From RGIG7450 sp045577655 (lineage in GTDB: Bacteria > Bacillota > Clostridia > RUG12999), in contig JAZNIU010000001.1 of the NCBI GenBank assembly GCA_045577655.1, forward strand, positions 1 to 54,046: a stretch of DNA of 54,046 bases, read 5' to 3'. Position 1 is the stretch's first letter; each line of letters opens with the position of its first letter. The notes beneath the pieces are model-generated. The model saw only the letters and a program-made list of their open reading frames with translations, was not told the origin of the DNA and did no database searches. A program made the translations under genes and the position numbers. Of the stretch, positions 22,623 to 30,894 are shown one piece after another.

Positions 22623-25238
22623 TTGGAAAAAGAACTTGGTAAAATATACGACCCGAAATCATTTGAACCACGGCTCTATAAAACATGGGAGGAAAAAGGC
22701 TATTTTGGGGCAGATTCTGCCAGCAAAAAACCGCCTTTTACAATAGTTATTCCTCCGCCCAACGTTACAGGCCAGCTGCACATGGGCCACGCGCTTGACG
22801 AAACCCTGCAGGATATCCTTGTGAGATATAAAAGAATGGCAGGCTTCGAAGCGCTCTGGCTTCCCGGCACTGACCATGCGGGCATTGCAACTCAGATTAA
22901 GGTTGAAGAAAATCTCCGTGAAAACGAAGGTCTCACCCGTTATGACCTTGGCAGAGAAAAGTTTCTTGAAAGAGTATGGGACTGGAAAAACCGTTTTGGC
23001 GACCGCATAATTTCCCAGCTCAAACAGCTTGGCTGTTCCTGCGACTGGTCAAGAGAACGTTTCACAATGGACGAGGGTTGTTCGAAAGCTGTCCGCGAGG
23101 TTTTTGTTAACCTCTACAACAAAGGTCTTATCTACAAAGGCAACCGAATTATAAACTGGTGTCCAAAATGTGCTACTGCACTGTCTGACGCCGAGGTTTC
23201 CTATTCTGAGCAGGCAGGCCATTTCTGGCATATAAAATATCCTATCGAGGGAACAGACGAATTTGTTATAATCGCTACCACCCGTCCTGAAACCATGTTT
23301 GGCGACACTGCTCTTGCTGTTCATCCCGACGATGAAAGATATAAAGACCTGGTGGGCAAAAATGTTATTCTGCCGCTTGTTAACAAACCTATTCCCGTTG
23401 TTGCGGACGAATATGTTGAGATGGATTTTGGTACAGGTGTTGTTAAAATCACTCCTGCCCATGACCCCAACGACTTTGAAGTTGGCAAACGTCATAACCT
23501 TGAACAGATTAAAGTTCTTAACGACGATGCCACAATGAATAAATTTGCCGGCAAATATGAGGGTATGGACCGCTATGAAGCAAGACGTGCCGTTATTGCC
23601 GACCTTGACGCTGCAGGTCTTCTCTATAAGACCGAAGAACATTCTCACAATGTTGGCGAATGTTATCGTTGCGGCACCACCGTTGAACCTATAACAAGCG
23701 ACCAGTGGTTTGTTAAAATGAAACCGCTTGCCGAAGATGCTATTGAAGTTGTTAAAGATGGCCGTGTTCAGTTTGTTCCCGGCAGATTCAGCAAAACATA
23801 TCTCAACTGGATGGAAGGCGTTTTTGACTGGTGTATTTCCCGTCAGCTCTGGTGGGGTCACCGTATTCCTGCTTTCTACTGTGAGGATTGCGGACATATG
23901 GAAGTTTCAAAAGAAGACCTTTCTGTTTGTCCAAAATGTGGCGGCAAAGTCCGTCAGGAAGAAGACGTTCTTGACACCTGGTTCTCCTCGGCTCTCTGGC
24001 CTTTCTCAACACTTGGCTGGCCGGACAAAACAGAAGACCTTGAAAAGTTCTACCCCACTTCCGTTCTTGTTACCGGTTATGACATCATTTTCTTCTGGGT
24101 TGCAAGAATGATTTTCTCGGGCATGGAACATATGAAACAGGAACCGTTCAAACATGTGTTCATCCACGGTCTTGTTCGTGACAGCGAGGGCAGAAAAATG
24201 TCGAAATCGCTGGGCAACGGCATTGACCCGCTTGAAATTATTGACGAATATGGCGCAGATGCTTTGAGATTTACTCTCGCAACAGGCAACTCCCCCGGGA
24301 ACGATATGCGTTTTTATATTGAACGTGTTAAAGCAAGCCGTAACTTTGCAAACAAAATGTGGAATGCGGCACGTTTTGTGCTTATGAACATTGACCACAC
24401 AGACACGGCTCTTCCGTCAAAAGATAAACTCACCATAGAAGATAAATGGATTTTGACAAAGCTTGACAAGCTTGTTTCGGAGGTTACAGATAACCTTGAA
24501 AAATTTGAGCTTGGTCTTGCCCTCGGCAGAATTTATGACTTTATCTGGGACGAATACTGCGACTGGTATATTGAGCTCACAAAACCGAGACTCCAGGGCG
24601 ACGACAAAGAAAACGCGGGCAGAGTTTTGTGCTATGTTCTTTCAAGAGCGCTTGAGCTTATGCATCCTTTCATGCCGTTTATTACTGAAGAAATATGGCA
24701 GCATCTCCCCCACGACGGCGAAACTATTATGAGAACAGACTGGCCAACTGCAGGCAAGTTCTCCTATGCGGATGATGAAGAATCTTTTGAGCTTATTAAA
24801 TCTGCTATTAAAGCCATCAGAAATGCCAGAGCAGAAAAGAACGTTGTTCCCTCCAAAAAGGTTAAAACATATATCATCACAAACAAAACCGACCTTTTTG
24901 CAAAAGGCAGCATATTCTTTGAAAAGCTTGCTTCCGCATCAGAGGTTATAATTTCTTCCGACAAATCGGTTCTGCCCGAAAATGTTGTGACAGTTGTCAC
25001 AGAGGGTGCAGAAATTTCTCTGCCGCTGGGCGAGATTGTTGATACCGAAAAAGAGCTTGAACGTCTCACAAAAGAGCGCGACCGTCTCATTGCGGAAATC
25101 AAACGTGTTGAAGGAAAACTAAATAACCAGGGTTTTGTTGCAAAAGCTCCAAAAGAGGTTGTTGAGGCAGAAGCTGCAAAAGGCAAAACATATAAAGAAA
25201 TGCTTGAAAAAGTGGAAGAAACCATCGCATCATTATAA
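22623..25238 (+). CDS. valS: Valyl-tRNA synthetase
   Basis: 871 residues of a class I synthetase. The HIGH motif is HMGH at residues 53-56 (VTGQLHMGHALDE), the editing domain spans roughly residues 190-340 (TTRPETMFGDTALAVHP), KMSKS is near residue 524, the anticodon-binding domain follows and a coiled-coil tRNA-binding arm ends the protein (KELERLTKERDRLIAEIKRV). The start is TTG, eight bases after AAGGAG. Many Firmicutes control valS with a T-box; none is present in the 60-odd bases between the promoter and the first start codon, so control must differ here. Confidence 0.97.
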   Translation: MEKELGKIYDPKSFEPRLYKTWEEKGYFGADSASKKPPFTIVIPPPNVTGQLHMGHALDETLQDILVRYKRMAGFEALWLPGTDHAGIATQIKVEENLRENEGLTRYDLGREKFLERVWDWKNRFGDRIISQLKQLGCSCDWSRERFTMDEGCSKAVREVFVNLYNKGLIYKGNRIINWCPKCATALSDAEVSYSEQAGHFWHIKYPIEGTDEFVIIATTRPETMFGDTALAVHPDDERYKDLVGKNVILPLVNKPIPVVADEYVEMDFGTGVVKITPAHDPNDFEVGKRHNLEQIKVLNDDATMNKFAGKYEGMDRYEARRAVIADLDAAGLLYKTEEHSHNVGECYRCGTTVEPITSDQWFVKMKPLAEDAIEVVKDGRVQFVPGRFSKTYLNWMEGVFDWCISRQLWWGHRIPAFYCEDCGHMEVSKEDLSVCPKCGGKVRQEEDVLDTWFSSALWPFSTLGWPDKTEDLEKFYPTSVLVTGYDIIFFWVARMIFSGMEHMKQEPFKHVFIHGLVRDSEGRKMSKSLGNGIDPLEIIDEYGADALRFTLATGNSPGNDMRFYIERVKASRNFANKMWNAARFVLMNIDHTDTALPSKDKLTIEDKWILTKLDKLVSEVTDNLEKFELGLALGRIYDFIWDEYCDWYIELTKPRLQGDDKENAGRVLCYVLSRALELMHPFMPFITEEIWQHLPHDGETIMRTDWPTAGKFSYADDEESFELIKSAIKAIRNARAEKNVVPSKKVKTYIITNKTDLFAKGSIFFEKLASASEVIISSDKSVLPENVVTVVTEGAEISLPLGEIVDTEKELERLTKERDRLIAEIKRVEGKLNNQGFVAKAPKEVVEAEAAKGKTYKEMLEKVEETIASL

Positions 25239-25244
25239 AAAATT

Positions 25245-25280
25245 AAATGGCGTACCGAAAAAACCGGTTCGCCATTTTTT
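25245..25280 (+). terminator. valS terminator
   Basis: AAATGGCG-ACCG pairs with CGGT-CGCCATTT (25245-25277, with one mismatch) followed by a T-run. Confidence 0.85.
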
Positions 25281-25284
25281 GTTG

Positions 25285-25317
25285 CATAAAAAAAGCGGAC
25301 ACAAAAGTGTCCGCTTT
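25285..25317 (-). terminator. Terminator of the hydrogenase operon
   Basis: AAAGCGGACAC pairs with GTGTCCGCTTT around AAAA; read on the minus strand it is followed by seven T residues. It lies ten bases beyond the last hydrogenase gene. Confidence 0.88.
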
Positions 25318-25326
25318 AATTTGTTA

Positions 25327-27069
25327 TTACACGTTTTTATACATGCCTCTGTTTGTATATTTTGTGTGGAGAAGTTCGTGTGCTTTGTGAGCGCCCGGTT
25401 TGCCGAGGTACTCATCATAAAGCATTGTGATTGCAGGGTTCTTATGAGACTGACGAACTGCAAGACTTCTGTCTTCTGTGTAGAGAGCTTTTGCTCTTTC
25501 AGATTTAACATCAACATCCATAAGAGTTTTTGCATCAACGATAGGCTGACCGCCACCGCATACACAACCGCCCGGGCAAGCCATGATTTCGATGAAATGA
25601 TAGTTTGCTTTGCCCGCTTTGATGTCTTCAAGAAGTTTTCTTGCATTGCCGAGACCGTGAACAACTGCAACGTTTACGTCTGTTCCGCCAACGTTTACGG
25701 TTGCTTCTTTAATGCCTTTAAGACCTCTTACAGCTTCAAACTCAACATTGTCAAGTTCTTTTCCTTCAACAAGTTCTTTAACTGTACGGAGAGCTGCTTC
25801 CATAACGCCGCCTGTTGCACCAAAGATAACGCCCGCACCTGAACCGATACCAAACGGATCGTCAAATGCTTCGTCTTCAAGACCGGCAAAGTTGATACCT
25901 GCCTGTTTTATCATAACTGCAAGTTCACGTGTTGTGATAACTGCATCTACGTCTGCAAGACCTTCAACGTTCATTTCTTCTCTCTGAGATTCAAACTTTT
26001 TGGAACTACAAGGCATAACAGATACAACGAAAATGTCTTTCGGGTCTATGTTATTTTTCTCAGCATAGTAGCTCTTAAGAACTGCACCAAACATCTGGTG
26101 AGGAGATTTACAGCTTGAAAGGTTAGGAATAAATTCAGGATAGAAATGTTCACAGAATTTAATCCAGCCGGGAGAACAGGATGTAATCATCGGAAGTTTT
26201 CCGCCGTTATTAAGTCTTTCAAGAAGTTCTGTTCCTTCTTCCATAATTGTGAGGTCAGCTGCATAGTCTGTATCAAAAACTTTGGCAAAGCCAAGACGTC
26301 TTAAAGCTGCTACCATTTTCCCTGTTGTAGGTGTTCCCATAGCCATGCCGAATTCTTCGCCGATGCCGGCACGAACAGCGGGAGCTGTCTGAACAAGAAC
26401 GTGTTTGCTGCCGTCTGCGAGAGCGTCCCAGACTTTGTCTGTCTGGCCGTTTTCATAGAGTGCGCCAACCGGGCAGGCATTGATACACTGACCGCAGTTT
26501 ACGCAGGGAACTTCATGGAGGCTCATATCAAATGCGCCGCCAATTCTTGTTTCAATACCTCTGTATGCAGAGTCGATAACAGAAACAGTCTGAATGTTTT
26601 TACAAACAGATACACATCTGCGGCAAAGCACGCATTTGTTGTTGTCACGAACGATAGAAGGTGACAACTTGTCTATTTCGTGTTTAATATTTTCTCCGTC
26701 AAAACGGATGTCTTTAATGCCGAGATTGTCTGCCAGTGCCTGAAGTTCACAGTTGCGGTTTCTTACACATGTAAGACAGCTTCTGTCGTGGTTGGACAAA
26801 ATAAGTTCAACTGTAGCTTTTCTAGCTTTTCTTACTCTCGGAGAGTTTGTGTAAACCTCAAGTCCTTCGGAAACAGGATAAACACAGGCAGCCTGAAGTG
26901 CTCTTGCGCCTTTGATTTCAACAACGCAGACACGGCATGCACCAATTTCATTTATATCTTTTAAATAGCAAAGTGTGGGTATGTTTATACCGGCAATTTT
27001 TGCAGCTTCAAGAACTGTTGTACCTTCAGCCACGCTAACACTTTTGCCGTCAATGATTAAGTTTACCAT
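25327..27069 (-). CDS. hydA: [FeFe] hydrogenase catalytic subunit, NAD(P)-linked bifurcating type
   Basis: 580 residues. In order: a plant-type 2Fe-2S domain (CYLKDINEIGACRVCVVE, then AACVYP), the His-Cys3 4Fe-4S site (HDRSCLTCVRNRNC), two 4Fe-4S motifs (CVLCRRCVSVC; CVNCGQCINACP), and the H-cluster domain with L1 TSCSPGW, L2 MPCSSKK and L3 MACPGGCVCGGGQ. With the NuoE- and NuoF-like subunits upstream it should form an HydABC/Hnd complex that couples NADH and ferredoxin to hydrogen in the cytoplasm. L1 has Ser after the Cys (TSC-S), a known variant of the signature. It is the last gene of a ten-gene operon. Confidence 0.95.
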   Translation of the reverse strand: MVNLIIDGKSVSVAEGTTVLEAAKIAGINIPTLCYLKDINEIGACRVCVVEIKGARALQAACVYPVSEGLEVYTNSPRVRKARKATVELILSNHDRSCLTCVRNRNCELQALADNLGIKDIRFDGENIKHEIDKLSPSIVRDNNKCVLCRRCVSVCKNIQTVSVIDSAYRGIETRIGGAFDMSLHEVPCVNCGQCINACPVGALYENGQTDKVWDALADGSKHVLVQTAPAVRAGIGEEFGMAMGTPTTGKMVAALRRLGFAKVFDTDYAADLTIMEEGTELLERLNNGGKLPMITSCSPGWIKFCEHFYPEFIPNLSSCKSPHQMFGAVLKSYYAEKNNIDPKDIFVVSVMPCSSKKFESQREEMNVEGLADVDAVITTRELAVMIKQAGINFAGLEDEAFDDPFGIGSGAGVIFGATGGVMEAALRTVKELVEGKELDNVEFEAVRGLKGIKEATVNVGGTDVNVAVVHGLGNARKLLEDIKAGKANYHFIEIMACPGGCVCGGGQPIVDAKTLMDVDVKSERAKALYTEDRSLAVRQSHKNPAITMLYDEYLGKPGAHKAHELLHTKYTNRGMYKNV

Positions 27070-27087
27070 TTGCCATATTCTCCTTTC

Positions 27088-28884
27088 TTAACCTACTGAT
27101 ATTGCATTAAATTTACAGGTTTCAACACAAGCACCGCACTTGATACATTTTGACTGGTCTATAACAAACGGTTTCTTGATTTCACCTGAAATTGCGCCTA
27201 CAGGACATTTTCTTGAACATGCACTACATCCGATACATTTTTCCGGATCGATTGTGTATGAAAGAAGCGCTTTACATACGCCGGCAGGACATTTTTTGTC
27301 TACAACGTGTGCAATATATTCATCTCTGAAATAGTGGAGTGTGCTGAGAATCGGGTTAGGAGCTGTTTGACCGAGACCGCAAAGTGCAGATTCTTTAATT
27401 GAAATACAGAGTTCTTCGAGGTTGTCAAGGTCTTCAAGTGTGCCTTTACCGGAAGTAATCTTTTCAAGGATTTCATAGAGTCTCTTTGTACCGATACGGC
27501 AGGGAGCACATTTACCGCAGGATTCGTCAACAGTAAATTCAAGGAAGAATTTCGCAATGTCTACCATACAGTTGTCTTCGTCCATAACGATAAGTCCGCC
27601 GGAACCCATCATGGAACCAATCTGCATGAGTGAATCATAGTCTATCGGAGTGTCGATGTGGCTTGCAGGGATACATCCGCCGGAAGGACCACCTGTCTGG
27701 GCAGCTTTGAACTTTTTGCCGTTCGGGATTCCGCCGCCAACCTCTTCAATGATTTCACGAAGAGTTGTTCCCATAGGAACTTCAACAAGACCTGTGTGTT
27801 TAATCTTGCCGCCAAGAGCAAAAACTTTTGTTCCTTTGCTCTTTTCTGTTCCTATGTTCTGGAACCATTCAACACCATTGTTGATGATAGCAGGAATGTT
27901 AGCGTAAGTTTCAACGTTGTTGAGCAGTGTCGGTTTGCCGAAAAGACCTTTTACTGCAGGGAACGGAGGACGGGGACGTGGTTCGCCACGTTTGCCTTCG
28001 ATGGAATTCATAAGAGCTGTTTCTTCGCCGCAAACAAATGCGCCTGCGCCAAGTCTGAGTTCCAGGTCGAAGCTGAAGTCTGTTCCAAAAATGTTTTTGC
28101 CTAAAAGACCAGCTTCTTTTGCCTGCTGGATTGCTATGTTAAGACGGCTAACCGCGATAGGATACTCTGCTCTTATATAAATGAAGCCTTTGTCTGCTCC
28201 TACTGCATAAGCAGCAATCGCCATAGCTTCAATTACGCTGTGCGGGTCACCTTCGAGGATGGATCTGTCCATGAATGCGCCCGGGTCACCTTCGTCGGCG
28301 TTACAAGCAACATATTTCTGGTCGCCCACTGCGTTTGCTGTGAACATCCATTTCATGCCGGTTGAGAAACCTGCACCGCCACGGCCTCTGAGACCGGAAG
28401 CTTTTACAAGTTCAACAACTTCTTCAGGTTTCATTTCTGTTAAAACTTTACCAAGCGCCTGGTAACCATCAACAGCAATATATTCTTCAATATTTTCAGG
28501 GTCGATAACACCACAGTTACGAAGTGCTACACGCATCTGTTTTTTGTAGAAGTTAACTTCGTTGAGAGATTTTATCTGGTCGTCCTGAACTGTTTCATCA
28601 TAAAGAAGTCTTTTTACAATACGACCTTTGAGGATGTGTTCTTCAACAATTTCTTTAACATCTTCCACCTGAACCATGCTGTAGAAAGCGCCTTCAGGAT
28701 AAACGATAATTATCGGACCGAGAGCACAGAGTCCGAAACAACCTGTCTGAACAACTTTTACTTCATTTTCCAGACCTTTTTCTTTGAGCTGTTTTTCAAA
28801 CTCGTCCTGGATTTTAACCGAACCGGAAGAGGTACAGCCCGTACCGCCGCATACCAGAATATGCGCTCTGTATGTATTGTTCAT
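27088..28884 (-). CDS. hydB: NuoF-like flavoprotein subunit of the bifurcating hydrogenase
   Basis: About 598 residues. A thioredoxin-like 2Fe-2S domain comes first (LVCGGTGCTSSGS, CFGLCALGP), then the NADH/FMN-binding NuoF core (SGLRGRGGAGFSTGMKW, CNADEGDPGAFMDR), a 4Fe-4S site (ESCGKCAPCRIGTKR) and a C-terminal pair of ferredoxin motifs (CIGCSACSRKCPVG; CIKCGACVETCK). This is the subunit where flavin-based bifurcation between NAD(H) and ferredoxin is thought to occur. ATG at 28884 is chosen since AAGGAGG lies eight bases upstream. It is 18 bases upstream of hydA. Confidence 0.95.
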   Translation of the reverse strand: MNNTYRAHILVCGGTGCTSSGSVKIQDEFEKQLKEKGLENEVKVVQTGCFGLCALGPIIIVYPEGAFYSMVQVEDVKEIVEEHILKGRIVKRLLYDETVQDDQIKSLNEVNFYKKQMRVALRNCGVIDPENIEEYIAVDGYQALGKVLTEMKPEEVVELVKASGLRGRGGAGFSTGMKWMFTANAVGDQKYVACNADEGDPGAFMDRSILEGDPHSVIEAMAIAAYAVGADKGFIYIRAEYPIAVSRLNIAIQQAKEAGLLGKNIFGTDFSFDLELRLGAGAFVCGEETALMNSIEGKRGEPRPRPPFPAVKGLFGKPTLLNNVETYANIPAIINNGVEWFQNIGTEKSKGTKVFALGGKIKHTGLVEVPMGTTLREIIEEVGGGIPNGKKFKAAQTGGPSGGCIPASHIDTPIDYDSLMQIGSMMGSGGLIVMDEDNCMVDIAKFFLEFTVDESCGKCAPCRIGTKRLYEILEKITSGKGTLEDLDNLEELCISIKESALCGLGQTAPNPILSTLHYFRDEYIAHVVDKKCPAGVCKALLSYTIDPEKCIGCSACSRKCPVGAISGEIKKPFVIDQSKCIKCGACVETCKFNAISVG

Positions 28885-28897
28885 CTGCTTTGCCTCC

Positions 28898-29269
28898 TTA
28901 TTTTTCTGCAGCACCGATTGTAAACTCTGCAACCGGTTTTTGATTGATTATATGTTCCGCAACAATGCGGGCAACTTTTTCTTCTGTCATTTTTACGTAT
29001 GTAACCTTTTCTTCGCCGGGCATATAAACCTCTACGATAGGCTCATAGTGGCACATACCGATACATCCTGTCTGCGCAACAGTAACATTAAGCAGATTTC
29101 TTTTTTCAATTTCTGCTGCAAATGCTGCAAGAACAGGTCTTGCACCTGCTGCAATACCGCAGGTTGCCATACCTACAACCACTCTTACACCATCTTCGCG
29201 TTCTTTACGCAAATTCACCTGATTTAGCACTTTGTTTCGAATTTCTTGTAATTCAGCTAAACTTTTCAT
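28898..29269 (-). CDS. Thioredoxin-like 2Fe-2S protein (HndB-like)
   Basis: 123 residues. An N-terminal helix (SLAELQEIRNKVLNQV) precedes a thioredoxin-like ferredoxin fold with Cys in MATCGIAAGA and in QTGCIGMCHYEP, the four-Cys pattern of HndB-type hydrogenase subunits. It probably carries electrons within or to the hydrogenase complex. It lies 13 bases upstream of the NuoF-like gene in the operon, the order seen in clostridial hnd-type clusters. Confidence 0.88.
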   Translation of the reverse strand: MKSLAELQEIRNKVLNQVNLRKEREDGVRVVVGMATCGIAAGARPVLAAFAAEIEKRNLLNVTVAQTGCIGMCHYEPIVEVYMPGEEKVTYVKMTEEKVARIVAEHIINQKPVAEFTIGAAEK

Positions 29270-29302
29270 GTTATCCTCCTTAAATATTTAAAAGTAAATT
29301 GG

Positions 29303-29845
29303 TTATATATTTATATCGGCTGTTCCTTCTCTTATAAACCCGTCCATCCAGTTTATAATTTCGGGTTCATTAAGAGGGACTTCACCGAGAATTTCCTTTA
29401 TCTCTTTTGTATCAAAGATAAATTCATTGCCGTTTATTTTATGTTTGTATAAAAATCTTATATCCGGTGACCCGGAAACTGCGGTCACCATAGTAGCTGC
29501 CATATCCCCCAGCGGAGCACGGTCTATATTGTCATATTCAAACCAGATTTTAAACTTTGTTCCCTTCCCCAACTCAGATGTGAGGTCAAGTCCGCCGCCG
29601 CACTGGATTGCCGCTGCTTCAAAAAGCGAAATCCCAAGACCGGTTTTCCTTGTTGTTCTGGTTGTGACAAAGGGGTCGCGAACCTTTTTTAAAAATTCTT
29701 CGCTCATACCGCAACCGTCATCAACAATTTCAATTGTGAGAAGATTGTTTTCTTTGTTCTCGTCCACCAAAACCTCTATGTTATCAGCTCCCGCCTTAAC
29801 AGAGTTTTGTATTATGTCAAGTATATGTAAAGACAGCTCCTGCAT
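29303..29845 (-). CDS. GHKL ATP-binding protein (histidine-kinase-like ATPase domain only)
   Basis: 180 residues made of a Bergerat-fold ATPase domain: N box DIIQNSVKAGADNIEV, G1 IVDDGCGMSEE, F-like region DPFVTTR, and G2 KTGLGISLFEAAA. There is no dimerisation/phosphoacceptor helix with a His, so it cannot be a normal histidine kinase. The last 70 residues (IRFLYKHKINGNEFIFDTKE) are extra. It shares one base with the upstream PHP gene and lies inside the hydrogenase operon, which suggests a signalling or conformational-switch role. Function is unknown. Confidence 0.8.
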   Translation of the reverse strand: MQELSLHILDIIQNSVKAGADNIEVLVDENKENNLLTIEIVDDGCGMSEEFLKKVRDPFVTTRTTRKTGLGISLFEAAAIQCGGGLDLTSELGKGTKFKIWFEYDNIDRAPLGDMAATMVTAVSGSPDIRFLYKHKINGNEFIFDTKEIKEILGEVPLNEPEIINWMDGFIREGTADINI

Positions 29846-30549
29846 TATACCCTCCAGCCATCAAAAAATTTTTTCAGCTCCGTTTCTTCAAGATAGGCGT
29901 CTTTTTCCGCTATATCTGTGAGATAGTGCGCATCCGAATTTCTTAAATATTTATAATTTTTAAGGTCGGGTCTGTTGTCAAAATACGAGCTTACGCTTTC
30001 TACCTTTTTTGATATCTCAACCGCTTGTATCTGCAAATGTTCAGGAATGAATCCCAGGTTTGTCAGGATACTGTAGGAATGTCTGTCCACGTGCGCCGGA
30101 ATAAAAAGTCCGCCAACACTTTTCACCAACCCAAAAAGTTCGTCCATCGACAATGTCGTCGGAGATATAAGGAGCTTCTCTTCTTCCCCGGTTATATTGT
30201 CATCTTCGTCCATGTAAAACTGGTTTCCGAAAATTTCCGGACGGTTTTTTATGTCGGGCAGGTGGTTATAAACCTCTTTTGCAACCTCTTCGGCTGCTTT
30301 TATGTCTTCAAACAGTGTCAGTATATGTACTTCTTCAGCGGTTTCAACTTCCATTCCCGGAATAACACTAACTCCCACATTTTCTCCAACTTTCATTGCA
30401 GCTTTAACATTTCCGATTGTGTTATGGTCGGATATTGCTATTGCATCCAGCCCTATTATCGCTGCCATGTTGACAATGTTGTTAGGAGTCATATCTTTAT
30501 CTCCACAGGGCGAAAGTGCCGAATGAAGATGAAAATCATAATATATCAT
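29845..30549 (-). CDS. PHP-domain phosphoesterase in the hydrogenase operon
   Basis: 234 residues of a compact PHP domain: YYDFHLHSALSPCGD (first metal motif), IAISDHNTIGN, VIPGMEVETAEEVHIL, FIPAHVDRHS, and the closing RNSDAHYLTDI, so the metal-binding positions look complete. Enzymes of this type hydrolyse phosphoesters such as 3',5'-nucleotide phosphates. Here a four-base overlap with the DRTGG gene upstream and a one-base overlap with the ATPase gene downstream tie it to the hydrogenase signalling genes; degradation of a nucleotide signal is a possible role but unproven. Confidence 0.8.
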   Translation of the reverse strand: MIYYDFHLHSALSPCGDKDMTPNNIVNMAAIIGLDAIAISDHNTIGNVKAAMKVGENVGVSVIPGMEVETAEEVHILTLFEDIKAAEEVAKEVYNHLPDIKNRPEIFGNQFYMDEDDNITGEEEKLLISPTTLSMDELFGLVKSVGGLFIPAHVDRHSYSILTNLGFIPEHLQIQAVEISKKVESVSSYFDNRPDLKNYKYLRNSDAHYLTDIAEKDAYLEETELKKFFDGWRV

Positions 30550-30881
30550 AACCCTGTCGCCTTGTTTATGGCTACTGCCGTTTCATAGCAAGGTTTATCG
30601 GACGAAAGAATTATTATATTCTGCTCATTTGCTTTTTCTATAATATCTTCGCCAAGCGATGCGCCTTCGGCAATTATGATACATGCAAGGTCAACAAGCG
30701 AGGCAACAGCTGTTATGTTGATGTTTGTCATAATTGTTATCCACGCGCTGTCAGGTTTTGCTCTTCCCATAACCCAGCTGAGCAGGTCACCGGCAAAACA
30801 GCCTTTTATTTCTCTGTCCTCAAAGTCTTCTTTTGTAACAACTTTAAGTCCGATTTCTTTAACAAGCTGTGAAACTGTCAT
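30546..30881 (-). CDS. DRTGG-domain protein (second of two)
   Basis: 111 residues resembling a stand-alone DRTGG domain: MTVSQLVKEIGLKVV, DREIKGCFAGDLLSWVMG, AWITIMTNINITAVASLVD, ACIIIAEGA, and IIILSSDKPCYETA. DRTGG domains accompany CBS domains and phosphotransacetylases and probably bind a small ligand. ATG at 30881 is used because GGAGGGG lies five bases upstream; longer frames run back into the upstream gene. It starts 13 bases after the hydrogenase-like gene and overlaps the PHP gene by four. Confidence 0.75.
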   Translation of the reverse strand: MTVSQLVKEIGLKVVTKEDFEDREIKGCFAGDLLSWVMGRAKPDSAWITIMTNINITAVASLVDLACIIIAEGASLGEDIIEKANEQNIIILSSDKPCYETAVAINKATGL

Positions 30882-30894
30882 CCCAACCCCTCCA

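Noticed and set aside
23049..23897. Long reading frame on the minus strand inside valS
   Set aside because: It lies wholly antisense to a well-supported synthetase gene, has no ribosome binding site and no recognisable motif; other long antisense frames in hydA, hydB and dnaE were rejected for the same reason.
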